Shown in pieces: positions 21,505 to 33,041 of a stretch of DNA of 64,000 nt; position 1 is the first letter of the stretch; every line of letters begins with the position of its first letter. The position numbers were made by a program, and so were the translations under genes. A model generated the notes under the pieces. That model saw only the letters and a program-made list of their open reading frames with translations, did no database searches and had not been told where the DNA came from. The stretch is from Gracilaria gracilis (Eukaryota > Rhodophyta > Florideophyceae > Gracilariales > Gracilariaceae), in the NCBI GenBank assembly GCA_030374805.1, contig JARGSG010000001.1, positions 868,001-932,000 of the forward strand, written 5' to 3'.

Positions 21505-21663
21505 GACTTGAAGATGCACCATGTGAAAGATTTGTGTCTAGATCAAATAATTCACCCGCGTCATATCCCAAGGAATTTACAGATCGCTGACATTTTGACG
21601 AAGTGTGCGTCTCTCTCAGATGTGAAGAGGATGCTCAGCTTGATGCATCTTGATTCGTTCTGA
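21505..21663 (+). pseudogene. copia pol, C-terminal end of RNase H
   Basis: Starts with the second GACTT and continues the interrupted copia frame: DLKMHHVKDL, HPRHIPRNLQIADILTK, ending HLDSF and TGA at 21661-21663. QIADILTK is the conserved C-terminal signature of copia RNase H. With one target duplication removed, the junction is in frame with NKHID at 15240. Confidence 0.93.
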
Positions 21664-22137
21664 AAGGAATTGTTGGGACTACTAACTGAACTGACTATGA
21701 TTCTCTTTGTCTTTGTTGTATTTTTCTACTTCTGTGTTTGTTTCACAAATTGATTTGTTTAGACAAGGATACTTATATCTCTTTGTTATGTTTTGTTTTC
21801 TGTTTGATGATCGTCACAAACCTTCTCCATTTTCCTACAGAGGCATCATGTCTTTTTTTCCACTGGGTTTTTGAATGGTGCTTAGGTTTTCGGAGTTTAC
21901 TGGTGTGAGGTTGTTTGGTGGCAAGCTACTGGTTGTGTTTAAGTTGTTTATGTGAAAGTGTGCACCACGCCTGCAAGTTCTGAAAGAGGCTCTTGTGGAA
22001 GAGATGAGTTCTATGGTGAGCACATCTTTGGGCCTCACTCTTCGGCCTTTATTACCAAGCTTGATATTGAAGATCGACATTGAAGGAACTCTAAGAGAGA
22101 GTTCAGAAGTGGTGTGCGCTTCGCCTGGAGGGACGGT
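21664..22137. other. copia 3' flank, probable partial 3' LTR
   Basis: T-rich sequence after the copia stop. TGTTGGGAC near 21671 follows a purine stretch and may be the LTR start. There is no matching copy before gag at 11223, so the LTR call is tentative. The block ends where DIRS-derived sequence begins at 22138. Confidence 0.4.
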
Positions 22138-22347
22138 GTTGAAGCCCGTCGCCTTCTTGCGAGGCGAGCGCAGTGAACGCGCGACACGTTTGCGGTTGGC
22201 GTTCTCGGGGCGCACTGTGGCGCAGCCCGATGCGGTAGCTTGCACCAAATAAAATGCACGACCGTTCCGGCGAGGGCGCAACTCGCCGGCGGTCAAGCAG
22301 TGCACTTTACTACGACCCTCCGCGCGCTACCACCACTGCGCGCTTCA
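22138..22347 (+). repeat. right-end repeat of the DIRS-like element, copy 2
   Basis: 210 bp nearly identical to 9536-9746, with a handful of substitutions and 1-nt indels. No recombinase coding sequence precedes it that I can recognise, so it is a solo terminal fragment or the last piece of a truncated copy. Confidence 0.85.
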
Positions 22348-23732
22348 GTCGTGTTTAGGCAAACACATTCTTGGGGTTGGGCTGGACCGGCGCTAAGCAG
22401 CGCCAGGAGGCAGCATTGATATGCTCTTTGCTGCTGAAACAGCTACAGCAATGCAAGAAAGCTCACTTTGCCAAAGCTTGAACCGATTAAAATAAAAAGC
22501 TATGACACCTCGCTCTCCAAATCCAGGCCACGCATCTCTCCCGCGCGGGTGAGAGAAATGAAACGCTGTCGACCAACGCTAAAGCTACCTGCCAGGGAGA
22601 TGAATCGTTTTCCGGAGACGTGATAAGAGGGGTGAAGAGTGTGGTATTCGAACTCTGGGGTAGCCCTCTTATCTTAGATATTGTTCCTATTTCTGAGCTC
22701 TAGCTACTGGCCTTCTTGCGGAGTGCCTGTCTCCTTAACTCCGTGTAGCGCCGGAGGGAGCGAAACGAGTAAGCAACTGCGACTCTTCCGGAGGCCAAAA
22801 ACTACGACGTTACGGTTTTTGGCCTTCTTTAAGAAAGAGAACTACCTCTAGATAAAACCACTGCCGCCTCGGAATCAGGGGTGGCTGAACATAATAAAGA
22901 AGAAGTTTCTATTTCTGCAGTGTGGTTCACTACCCTTCCTTGGAGAATCTTTGCTGAGACACTTCGACATTGATTCGATTCGAGGTAGCAAAATTTCAGG
23001 AGCACAGGAGCCACTCTCTTCTTCCTGAACATGTTTCCGTCACCCAGCCCGACGCTACGAATACGTCTGTCAAACGACTGCCTTGGTACGCAATATAGAA
23101 ATCCTTGTGTTGGACTTTTTGACACGAGACCCCAGTCCTATGTCCTGGACAAGAAGTAGTCCACTGTTCTATGAGAGAAATCCTGCTTTTCCGTCCCACA
23201 CGAAAAGAGACACAGTCCGGGCTCCTCTCTGACCACAGCAATTGACTCTCAATTCGGCGATGACGCTTGAAGGCTGCAGTTGCACGAGTGAATAAAAACA
23301 CGGACCTCTGGACTGCACAGTGTTGCAGAGCCTGTGATTGATGAAGAACTGTGTCGTTTATTTTTGAACTGGTACCGAAGGTACCGTGTATACCCTTGTA
23401 CCGTCCTTAGCATGCGCTCGCGTTTTAACGTTTACTGGCTTGAAACAATGTTGCCTTCGGTTCTGCTCCGCGACTTTTCTGCTCGACGACACTTCTGATG
23501 GTCAGCTGCGGAAAGCATCGAAGAACGAACGAATATCAAAAAAGCAAGCCCTTGCTTTTAAAAAAAACGAAAAGTTTGACATACAATTTTGTTCGATTTT
23601 CATAAATCCACCGTCGACAGTACCGAGGGTAGATCTCAAACTGCGCACTGAGATTAACTTGATCACCTCAACGGACCGAAGCCGCAGTCCAAGTGCGCCC
23701 AACTCCACCGTGCTCTCTCTCCAGGCCCTCTG
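22348..23732. other. intergenic region with a LINE tail; promoter side of the next gene
   Basis: Apart from the LINE-derived tail at 22809-22912 I see no gene. The right part precedes the La-related gene and contains a KpnI-like pair GGTACCGAAGGTACC and TACCCTTGTACC near 23370-23400. Confidence 0.4.
22809..22912 (+). repeat. LINE 3' tail, copy 1
   Basis: Matches 29236-29333 from GTTACGGTTTTT to CATAATAAAGAAGAAG, including CTGCCGCCTCG.AATCAGGGG. It lacks coding sequence, as expected of a strongly 5'-truncated non-LTR insertion. Confidence 0.75.
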
Positions 23733-25274
23733 ATGGCGGCGCCGGAGTCTCAACGCCTGCGCATCCGAATGTCTTCTTCATCCGAAATGCCCGCCTTCGC
23801 GCTGTTCCCCGCGACCTTTTTGGGTCAGACCCAGAGGCTTGCCACGGCGAACCGCGTTCGCTCCAGCCCTCGCCCCTACGCCTGTGCTCGTCCTCAAGCG
23901 CCTGCACGAAGCATTCCAACTTCCTCTGCTGCTGAAAATCGTATTTCTTCCGTGCAAACACAGCTTGAGTTTTGGTTCTCGGCCGTCAACTTGCGACGCG
24001 ACTGGTACTTACGCCGTCAGATGGATGGAGAAGGATGGCTCGACCCGTCCATTTTTCTACATTTCAATCGTATCAAACGCCTTAATGCCACGATCCGTGA
24101 CATCATCGACGCCGCTGAGCGATCTCCACAACTTGAAGTTTCGTCCCCGAACAATTCTTTTGGAGACAGTGAGGCTCAGACCCGTATCCGTCGTAATCGG
24201 GAGCTCCCAGATGTTTGGAAATGGGATGAAGAAGAGGTATCACGTAGCTTTATGCTTAACAACATCTCCGATGACAGCACCATAGAAACCGTTACCGCAG
24301 TCTTCGAACCTCTGGCAGTGCCATCCTTTGTCAAGGTGTTTCGCAATGAAGGGGTTGCGGAGAAAGCTCTTGTCTGCTTTGCTGATACAGAGACTGCCGA
24401 ACATGTTCTCAGCAATTTTGCCGCACTTGCCAACTCTACGTCGCGCGAGTTGATTCTTCGTTCACGGAAAGGTGTTGATGGAGTCTTACCTCGCTATGCT
24501 GTCAGTGGAGATACTGAAATGCCAGTGCGGACAGCCGTTCGAACGCCGTTGACTCCCATGCATATACTGCAGGTTTCTGATATTCCTCCCCATATCACAT
24601 GGAAGCACTTACGTGTGGCTGTTAACCAAGCCGTGGCAAAAGTTTCAGAGATTCAAATTCGGTACTTGTTGTACGAGCTTGGTGATTCGAAGTGCTTCGT
24701 GACTTTGGCGGATGATTCTGAATCGAAATCAGTCATCGACGCTCTATGTGAAAGCGGAATTGAGATCGAAGGGAATCGTGCCAATGTCCGTCTTTTGGAG
24801 AGTGAAACCGATATCCAAGATTATTGGAATCTTTCCTACGCACTACAGCAGAAGAGGAAGTCCTTCAAATTGGATGTGAAACAAGGTCACCCAACTCGTC
24901 CAAAAGGCGTTATATTAAGAGTGGACGGACTGGACCAGGGTGTTTCATGGAAGAGATTAATGAAAGAAGTCTCCAAGCTGGCTCCTGTCATCTATTTATC
25001 GTTTTCTGAAGAGAATGAGTCCGTTTACATAAGGTTGAAGACACCGGACGACGCTTTGTCCGTTGCAGAATCTCTGAACGAGCAACCCTTATTCGGTTCT
25101 AAAGTCAAGGCAACGGTGATTAGTGGAGAAGAAGAGGATCTCTACTGGGAGGCTGCAGATAGAAGGTCAAAAGAGAAAGCAGATGATAGGACTCTCAGGA
25201 GTGATCATAGTTCCGAGTCGCAAATTGGTCGTAATAAGGAATCCCAAGGGCAAAATCATCCTGTCGTACAATGA
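23733..25274 (+). CDS. La-related protein with La motif and RRM-like domains, probable organelle leader
   Basis: Intronless, 513 aa. Residues about 73-135 form a La motif (QLEFWFSAVNLRRDWYLRRQ, then GWLDPSIFLHFNRIKRL), the fold that with an RRM binds RNA 3' ends or poly(A). Three RRM-like segments follow at about 170-242 (SFMLNNISDDSTIETV), 272-355 and 388-470 (GVILRVDGLDQGVSWKRL), the last resembling the atypical C-terminal RRM of La. The first 65 residues are rich in Arg, Ser, Ala and Pro without acidic patches, which suggests a plastid or mitochondrial transit peptide; a second ATG at 23769 is possible. The C terminus is charged and disordered. La-motif identity is firm; target RNA and compartment are inference. 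Confidence 0.82.
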   Translation: MAAPESQRLRIRMSSSSEMPAFALFPATFLGQTQRLATANRVRSSPRPYACARPQAPARSIPTSSAAENRISSVQTQLEFWFSAVNLRRDWYLRRQMDGEGWLDPSIFLHFNRIKRLNATIRDIIDAAERSPQLEVSSPNNSFGDSEAQTRIRRNRELPDVWKWDEEEVSRSFMLNNISDDSTIETVTAVFEPLAVPSFVKVFRNEGVAEKALVCFADTETAEHVLSNFAALANSTSRELILRSRKGVDGVLPRYAVSGDTEMPVRTAVRTPLTPMHILQVSDIPPHITWKHLRVAVNQAVAKVSEIQIRYLLYELGDSKCFVTLADDSESKSVIDALCESGIEIEGNRANVRLLESETDIQDYWNLSYALQQKRKSFKLDVKQGHPTRPKGVILRVDGLDQGVSWKRLMKEVSKLAPVIYLSFSEENESVYIRLKTPDDALSVAESLNEQPLFGSKVKATVISGEEEDLYWEAADRRSKEKADDRTLRSDHSSESQIGRNKESQGQNHPVVQ

Positions 25275-25841
25275 AAAGTTGCGTGATTATCAGTTGCTTG
25301 GATTGAAGAATGAAGAGTCTGTGTTCTATTTTTGGGCGTTATACAAGGTTGGTATCTGGCCGAGTTTCTAAGGAAGGCTAGTCGGCTGTTTGGTCTGATT
25401 TCTTTCCAGCAGTGTTTGAAATTGCCAAGGCAGATTGACCATGCAGCAAAGGCTCTGATCGATACTAGACTGGTCGCACTAATGTAAATCCCTGCAAGGT
25501 GTCCCCTAAATCTTTACTACAACAGTTTCGCCGTTATTGAACGTACAGAGGTGACATGGGGTGTGAAGATGCTGGGAATCTTAGCAGTACTAGTAGTGCA
25601 CAGATTTTAATGCATTTAATGCTTTGATTGCGGTGACTCTACAAGGTATACGTTTTTAAAGAATCGGTTCATAACATCCACTATCCGATAAGCCTCCTAA
25701 GACTGTATTGAGCACAAGGGGTATTTGTTTGGCTTCAGCCATAGTACTTCCCACTTTGGTCTCGAAGATTTAGTCGGTGACATCTCGGTGACCACAAGCG
25801 TGGTCTTTGTAGTAGTGTATATACGTTTCTCTCTAAGCGTT
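25275..25841. other. intergenic region between convergent genes
   Basis: Lies between the 3' ends of the La-related gene (+) and the secreted-protein gene (-). Nothing else is recognised. Confidence 0.4.
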
Positions 25842-26309
25842 TCACTGGCTTTTCGCTTTCCAATCGTATAACCCAAACATATACGGGATACAGTCACGAG
25901 CAAGGTTGTAGCATTTGTCGTTGTCTTCGTTCACCCACCATCTATAGAAGCATCGGGCCTCATCTGTCGCGTCGCAAGCGTCATCGGCAATCTCTTCACC
26001 TTTCGGGCAAGCCTCTTTCATCTTTGGCGTTTTGTCCTCGTCATTAACGGCTTGGCACATGCATTTGATCACGGGCTTGCATATCCCTGCCAGACGCTGG
26101 TTAGGCCACTTGGCAAACCGAATCGTGTACGGAGGCGTGGAGCGAGCTACAGCCTGAGCAAAGTTGTCCTTTCCGTTGATGACAGGAATGGATTTCCCAG
26201 GCGAGGCTTTTGCCCCGCGCTGCACGGGGCCCGTAATAGGAGCAGACGTGGTCATCCTGGAATAGGATACTAAGACACCGAATAGAAGGATGAAATTGAT
26301 CTTCAGCAT
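25842..26309 (-). CDS. small secreted cysteine-rich protein, unknown
   Basis: 155 aa from the ATG at 26309. The start was chosen because it gives a clean signal peptide (MLKINFILLFGVLVSYS) of about 22 residues; an ATG 27 nt upstream is less signal-like. The mature protein has eight cysteines: a CKPVIKCMC cluster, then four single ones and CYNLARDC, an even number suited to disulfides. The C-terminal part is acidic and aromatic (RCFYRWWVNEDNDKCY). I recognise no family. A TATA box about 150 bp upstream supports it as a real gene. Likely extracellular or cell-wall. Confidence 0.65.
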   Translation of the reverse strand: MLKINFILLFGVLVSYSRMTTSAPITGPVQRGAKASPGKSIPVINGKDNFAQAVARSTPPYTIRFAKWPNQRLAGICKPVIKCMCQAVNDEDKTPKMKEACPKGEEIADDACDATDEARCFYRWWVNEDNDKCYNLARDCIPYMFGLYDWKAKSQ

Positions 26310-26458
26310 ATTTAGTCTCGGTCGGAAGTGATACACAAACGATTTGGTTCCTTGAAGTAGCTTTTTGTTAAAGAGTACGATGCAACAGCTTAAGACTGGA
26401 AAGGAGTGAAGTGGGCGTGGTGGGAGCTGGACAGAAGTAGATGGAGCACATCAGGTCT

Positions 26459-26467
26459 CTTTTATAG
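26459..26467 (-). promoter_or_regulatory. TATA box of the secreted-protein gene
   Basis: The minus strand reads CTATAAAAG, a strong TATA consensus, about 150 bp before the chosen ATG, leaving room for a leader of about 120 nt. Confidence 0.55.
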
Positions 26468-27300
26468 TCTCCACAGACACTCACTCACCCGGAAGAGGCA
26501 CATGAAATTATTTCTGCACATATGTGGATAAATGCAAATGAACTACGATGGTCGAAGCACATGAGTTGTTTCTCGTGAGGACATCGAATTATTTCCTCTG
26601 TCAAACCGGCTTGTATGTATTTAGCCAAGTGCAACGCCGTATGACTTTTAATGATATCCAATATGCGAATGTATAAAGAGAGAGAGAGAGTAATTTCGAT
26701 CGTTAGGTCACAATTCTGAAGTGCTGGTCAACAAGATTAGAAGAGAGGTTGTAGCGGCTTAGAAAAGGGAACTTCGCTTGTCGTTCTGATTGGTCGTGAA
26801 AGTCGCTGCTTCTTTCCGTGACTTCTTCGTCCGTAACAAAGAAGGCAAAACATAATTTGACTTTATGCTTCCGTCCAGCACTTACTGATATTAATCACAC
26901 CTTTGTCTTTTTAGGAGTACGCTCGATTAACACGACAGCGAAGCGGTTGTCAGGTAGTTCATTCTATTCAACAAAATATGCTTCATGGGCGGAGATCAAA
27001 TGCCCTCAGCCATTCAGCTCTCGGTGGTGCTCCAAAAGAAAATAGTTTGCCCTCCTTCTGTATCCAGATCTTGACATTGAGTATTCCGTCTCCAGCTGAA
27101 ATCAAACGATTTACAACTCACAGAAGCAAAGAGATATCAGATAGGAGGACCAACCTGGTGAGTCTAAGTGGAGAATTTGATAAAGTATGAGTGATTCTCA
27201 TCTTCGACAAGTATCAAGACCTATGTGTGGAGACCATAACCAGAACTGTTCCCGAACGCCGGCCTAACATTCGAAGGAGGAAACCGAGCTCCTCCTTGTA
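26468..27300. other. intergenic region
   Basis: No gene recognised. A short (GA)n tract lies at about 26680-26695. Confidence 0.4.
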
Positions 27301-28173
27301 TCATGCGTTCGAGGTAGGAAACGAGCGTGCCTGCGTGGCTGTAGCGACATCTGGTCGATACCTTTCATCTTCTTCACTTGCCTCCAAGCGTATCACATGA
27401 CATCCTAACAAGCCCCTACCGCTCCATTGTCTTGGGGTCAAGGTGATTGTCACAAGTTGTGGTGTTTCAGCACTTCCCCGCTCGACAATGACCTCTACTG
27501 GTTCGTTTTCGTGTTCCCTTAGCAGACTAGGCAGGTTTTCCATGGCATGTGCTGGTGTTGAAAATGAACGAAGAGATATTGTTCCAAATGAAATGATTCT
27601 ATCCTCTAGCAGGACACCAGCTGCCTCAGCTGGGGAATTTGGAAATACAACATCTACTTTCGCAAACGGTAGTCGTCTGGGTACATGCTCTGGCGGTACA
27701 GGTTGAGATGCAGCGTCGTGAGGTTGGGTAAACTCCGGTTGAGATCCTTCATGCAGTTCTGGAGTGGATGATGATGCACCGTCTCCACGAGGAGCAAGAG
27801 CAATATGCAGCTGCTTCTCTACTTCTGCAGATATGGTCTTATGATCTGTTTTCAATATCGCCAATCGTTGACGTTGCGATCGCACTCTGTGGACATCAAT
27901 ATCTGCTCGGGGAAATCCTTCAGCATCAACCAGGTTTCCGGTAACCCCAGGCATCCCTGGTGCCTTCGTCGAAAATCAAAACGGCCAACGCATGGATCCC
28001 GAGGAACAAAAAGATAAGTGCTCTTGAAAACAGGTGCTAAATCTCAATTGGATGAGTTGTAAACATACCGTGAGGTAAGATAGAATAGCTTCCATTTCAG
28101 CTTCGATAGCGACTTTCCTCTTGTTGAGAGCAAGCGCTTTCTGTCGGGGAGACGGTTCCCTTTCGTACCCCAT
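27301..28173 (-). CDS. PSMD9: 26S proteasome assembly chaperone Nas2/p27 (PSMD9), one intron
   Basis: Exon 1 (28173-28069) starts MGYEREPSPRQKALAL and gives the N-terminal helix; intron 28068-27964 (105 bp, GTATGT...AAG) joins in frame to exon 2 (27963-27301). The product, 255 aa, has the Nas2 N-terminal signature GNLVDAEGFPRADIDVHRVR, then a PDZ domain beginning PFAKVDVVFPNSPAEAAG and ending WSGRGLLGCHV, as in all family members. Nas2/p27 binds the Rpt5 ATPase tail and escorts it during assembly of the proteasome base. It is transcribed in the same direction as CDC48, which lies 1.5 kb upstream beyond a LINE fragment. The splice acceptor was chosen for frame. Confidence 0.9.
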
Positions 28174-28467
28174 CCCGAAATTTAGTGAGCAGGACGACAG
28201 GGAAAGAAACACCGGCTGATGTGTTGAAAATCCGAACCTGGACAATGTCTCTTGACTCGGTTCCAGTTGGACGAAGAAACCTTACGAAACGGTATAACGC
28301 TACCCAATGGAAACAAAGGCGCCAGACATGGGCGTTGTCATCAAAATTGTTTTGCTTAACATGTACAAAGGGTACCATATGTACACAGAGGGGCAAGATC
28401 AATGACCTTCTGCCCTATCACGCCCACACACATGTCCGAAAAGAAGGTTGTCAAGACAACTACGTAT

Positions 28468-28480
28468 CAAGGGTAGCGTT
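28468..28480. promoter_or_regulatory. CAAGGGTAGCGTT motif upstream of PSMD9
   Basis: A 13-bp sequence about 300 bp upstream of the PSMD9 ATG, identical to 32754-32766 upstream of CDC48. Its function is not known; only the match is seen. Confidence 0.35.
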
Positions 28481-28692
28481 TATCCGTGTTCCGGGCGAGC
28501 TCGGTCAGCGATCTTATTGATTTGGTGTGGCAAAGGCAGCAATGACCGCTCTTCGGGCAAAAGCGGGCTCTAACGAGCGCTGGATATCCCGTCCCATGGT
28601 GATGTTTGCTTAAAGCAAACTGCATAAACTGCAAAATCGCTTGGGTGCGTTATCTGCTTTGTCTTGATGATTTATCAACCGCATTTAGTTTA

Positions 28693-28760
28693 GCAACTAC
28701 TTTGGCACTAGCTTTGTCGCAACATCGATGTTACGACAAAGCTAGTGTCAAAGTAGTTGC
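28693..28760. repeat. 68-bp near-perfect palindrome
   Basis: The arm starting GCAACTACTTTGGCACTAGC at 28693 is the reverse complement of the arm ending at 28760 with only two mismatched pairs. The centre (28721-28732) is the perfect palindrome AACATCGATGTT. It lies directly at the left edge of the LINE fragment. Confidence 0.9.
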
Positions 28761-28789
28761 ACGACTCGTGATCCAAAGAGAGTGAAGAA

Positions 28790-29260
28790 TGCACAGTTTT
28801 TCTGGTGTGGATCCCAAGCCACTGTGGTGTGACGGAGAACGAACGGGTAGACGAGCTTACAAAATCTGGTGTAAACATTTCGCTCGTATGGCAACTAGAA
28901 GTCCCAATTGACTTCAATGACGTGAAAGCGCCGTTAAAGCAGAAAAGAAGGAGTAAGTTGGTCTTTACGATGGAAGATGACCCAGAACAGGGTACTTTAC
29001 GACGTTTGGGAGTCACACTAGCACAGTTTGCCACCACACACGTTCCAACACTTCATCCGGTTAGCTCATACCTCAACGGGAAAGTTATGCGTTGTGAATG
29101 TGGGACGGCAGCGAAGAAAGACGTCGAACTCGTACTTTTTCAGTGCGCTCTAACCAATGCTGCCCGGCGTGCTGTTCTTCCGACAGCCAAAGAAAGAAAA
29201 GATAGGTCGTTGTTAGATATGATTAAGGAATGGCCGTTACGGTTTTTTGCCTTCTTCTAG
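28790..29260 (+). pseudogene. LINE ORF2 C-terminal fragment (RNase H end)
   Basis: The frame reads LVWIPSHCGVTENERVDELTK, the conserved last RNase H motif of LINE elements (WxPxHxGxxxNExxD). About 90 residues on, CECGTAAKKDVELVLFQC is the usual zinc-binding C-terminal motif. Upstream reverse transcriptase and endonuclease are absent, so it is a remnant of target-primed insertion. Confidence 0.8.
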
Positions 29261-29333
29261 AGAGAGAACTATCTCTAGATAGAACTACTGCCGCCTCGAA
29301 ATCAGGGGCGGCTGACCATAATAAAGAAGAAGA
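29236..29333 (+). repeat. LINE 3' tail, copy 2
   Basis: Nearly identical to 22809-22912 and overlaps the last codons of the LINE frame. Ends in a GAA-rich tail. Confidence 0.75.
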
Positions 29334-29672
29334 GTGAAGAGCCCTGGGAACATAAAATGCGTTCTTGTTCTTCAATATGGTCTGGGGGTGTTTCACGCTA
29401 CACCCTGATGAATTTATTGTATTCACCACTTGACACTCACAACAGAGAAAGATATAGAGCGGCCAAAGTAGTGTCCTGTAAACATGACAGAACAGTCCAG
29501 GGATTTCGAAGTGCAGTTTGTGAACCTGATACCAACAACATGTGCATCAAGGAAACATCTATTTACAAACAACAATTGGGTTTATGGAAGTACAGCTTCA
29601 GTGGCAGAAAGCGACGTCTGTTTCATTTAAGCCAACTCAAAATATCATTATGGTTTAGTTCCCTGAGAGTAC
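29334..29672. other. intergenic, 3' flank of CDC48
   Basis: Nothing recognised; presumably contains the CDC48 3' UTR. Confidence 0.4.
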
Positions 29673-32666
<2,994 letters not shown>

Positions 32667-32753
32667 TCAGTTTATCTACCGAGGGTAATTTCGTTTCATT
32701 CATCATCGTCATTGCTCCCACCTCAGTGCGAGGGAAGAGGGTTCACCTTTTAC

Positions 32754-32766
32754 CAAGGGTAGCGTT
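32754..32766. promoter_or_regulatory. CAAGGGTAGCGTT motif upstream of CDC48
   Basis: About 520 bp upstream of the CDC48 ATG, in the same orientation relative to the gene as the copy upstream of PSMD9 (28468-28480). Confidence 0.35.
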
Positions 32767-33041
32767 AACTCTTTAACCCTCTTACCCTTGGCATGAAGCC
32801 GAAGCATGGGTGGTACTCTGTACAAGGGTACAACGGTACAGTGTTTTGACTCGCGTTGTCTATCTGTGTAGCTGTGCAATTCAATTGAAAGACTTACACA
32901 ACACGAACAACGTTTTTAAAATGGCTGATGTTATCCGCTTCTCTGTTTTTATCCTATAGTTAATGATGTCTGATACCAGCAAGTGCGAGGGACCGAAGCA
33001 CATCGCGTGGGGTTCGAAATGAAACAATTTGAGCTCTTTGT

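Larger units (their letters stand above)
11223..21663 (+). mobile_element. Ty1/copia retrotransposon interrupted by a nested LTR element
   Basis: Gag, protease, integrase, reverse transcriptase and RNase H occur in that order, which is diagnostic of Ty1/copia. The coding sequence stops abruptly at 15242 within RNase H and resumes at 21505; the 6262 bp between are a separate LTR element with a 5-bp target duplication. After the stop at 21661-21663 comes a purine stretch and a TGTTGGGAC sequence near 21671 that could start the 3' LTR, but a matching 5' LTR was not recognised. Confidence 0.85.
28761..29333 (+). mobile_element. 5'-truncated LINE (non-LTR retrotransposon) fragment
   Basis: An RNase H tail and zinc-binding C terminus are followed by a 3' UTR that ends in AATAAAGAAGAAG. 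The 3' UTR recurs at 22809-22912, which shows that it belongs to a repeated family. Confidence 0.8.

Noticed and set aside
26052-26273. 73-aa plus-strand frame
   Set aside because: Antisense to the secreted Cys-rich gene, which has signal peptide and TATA support.
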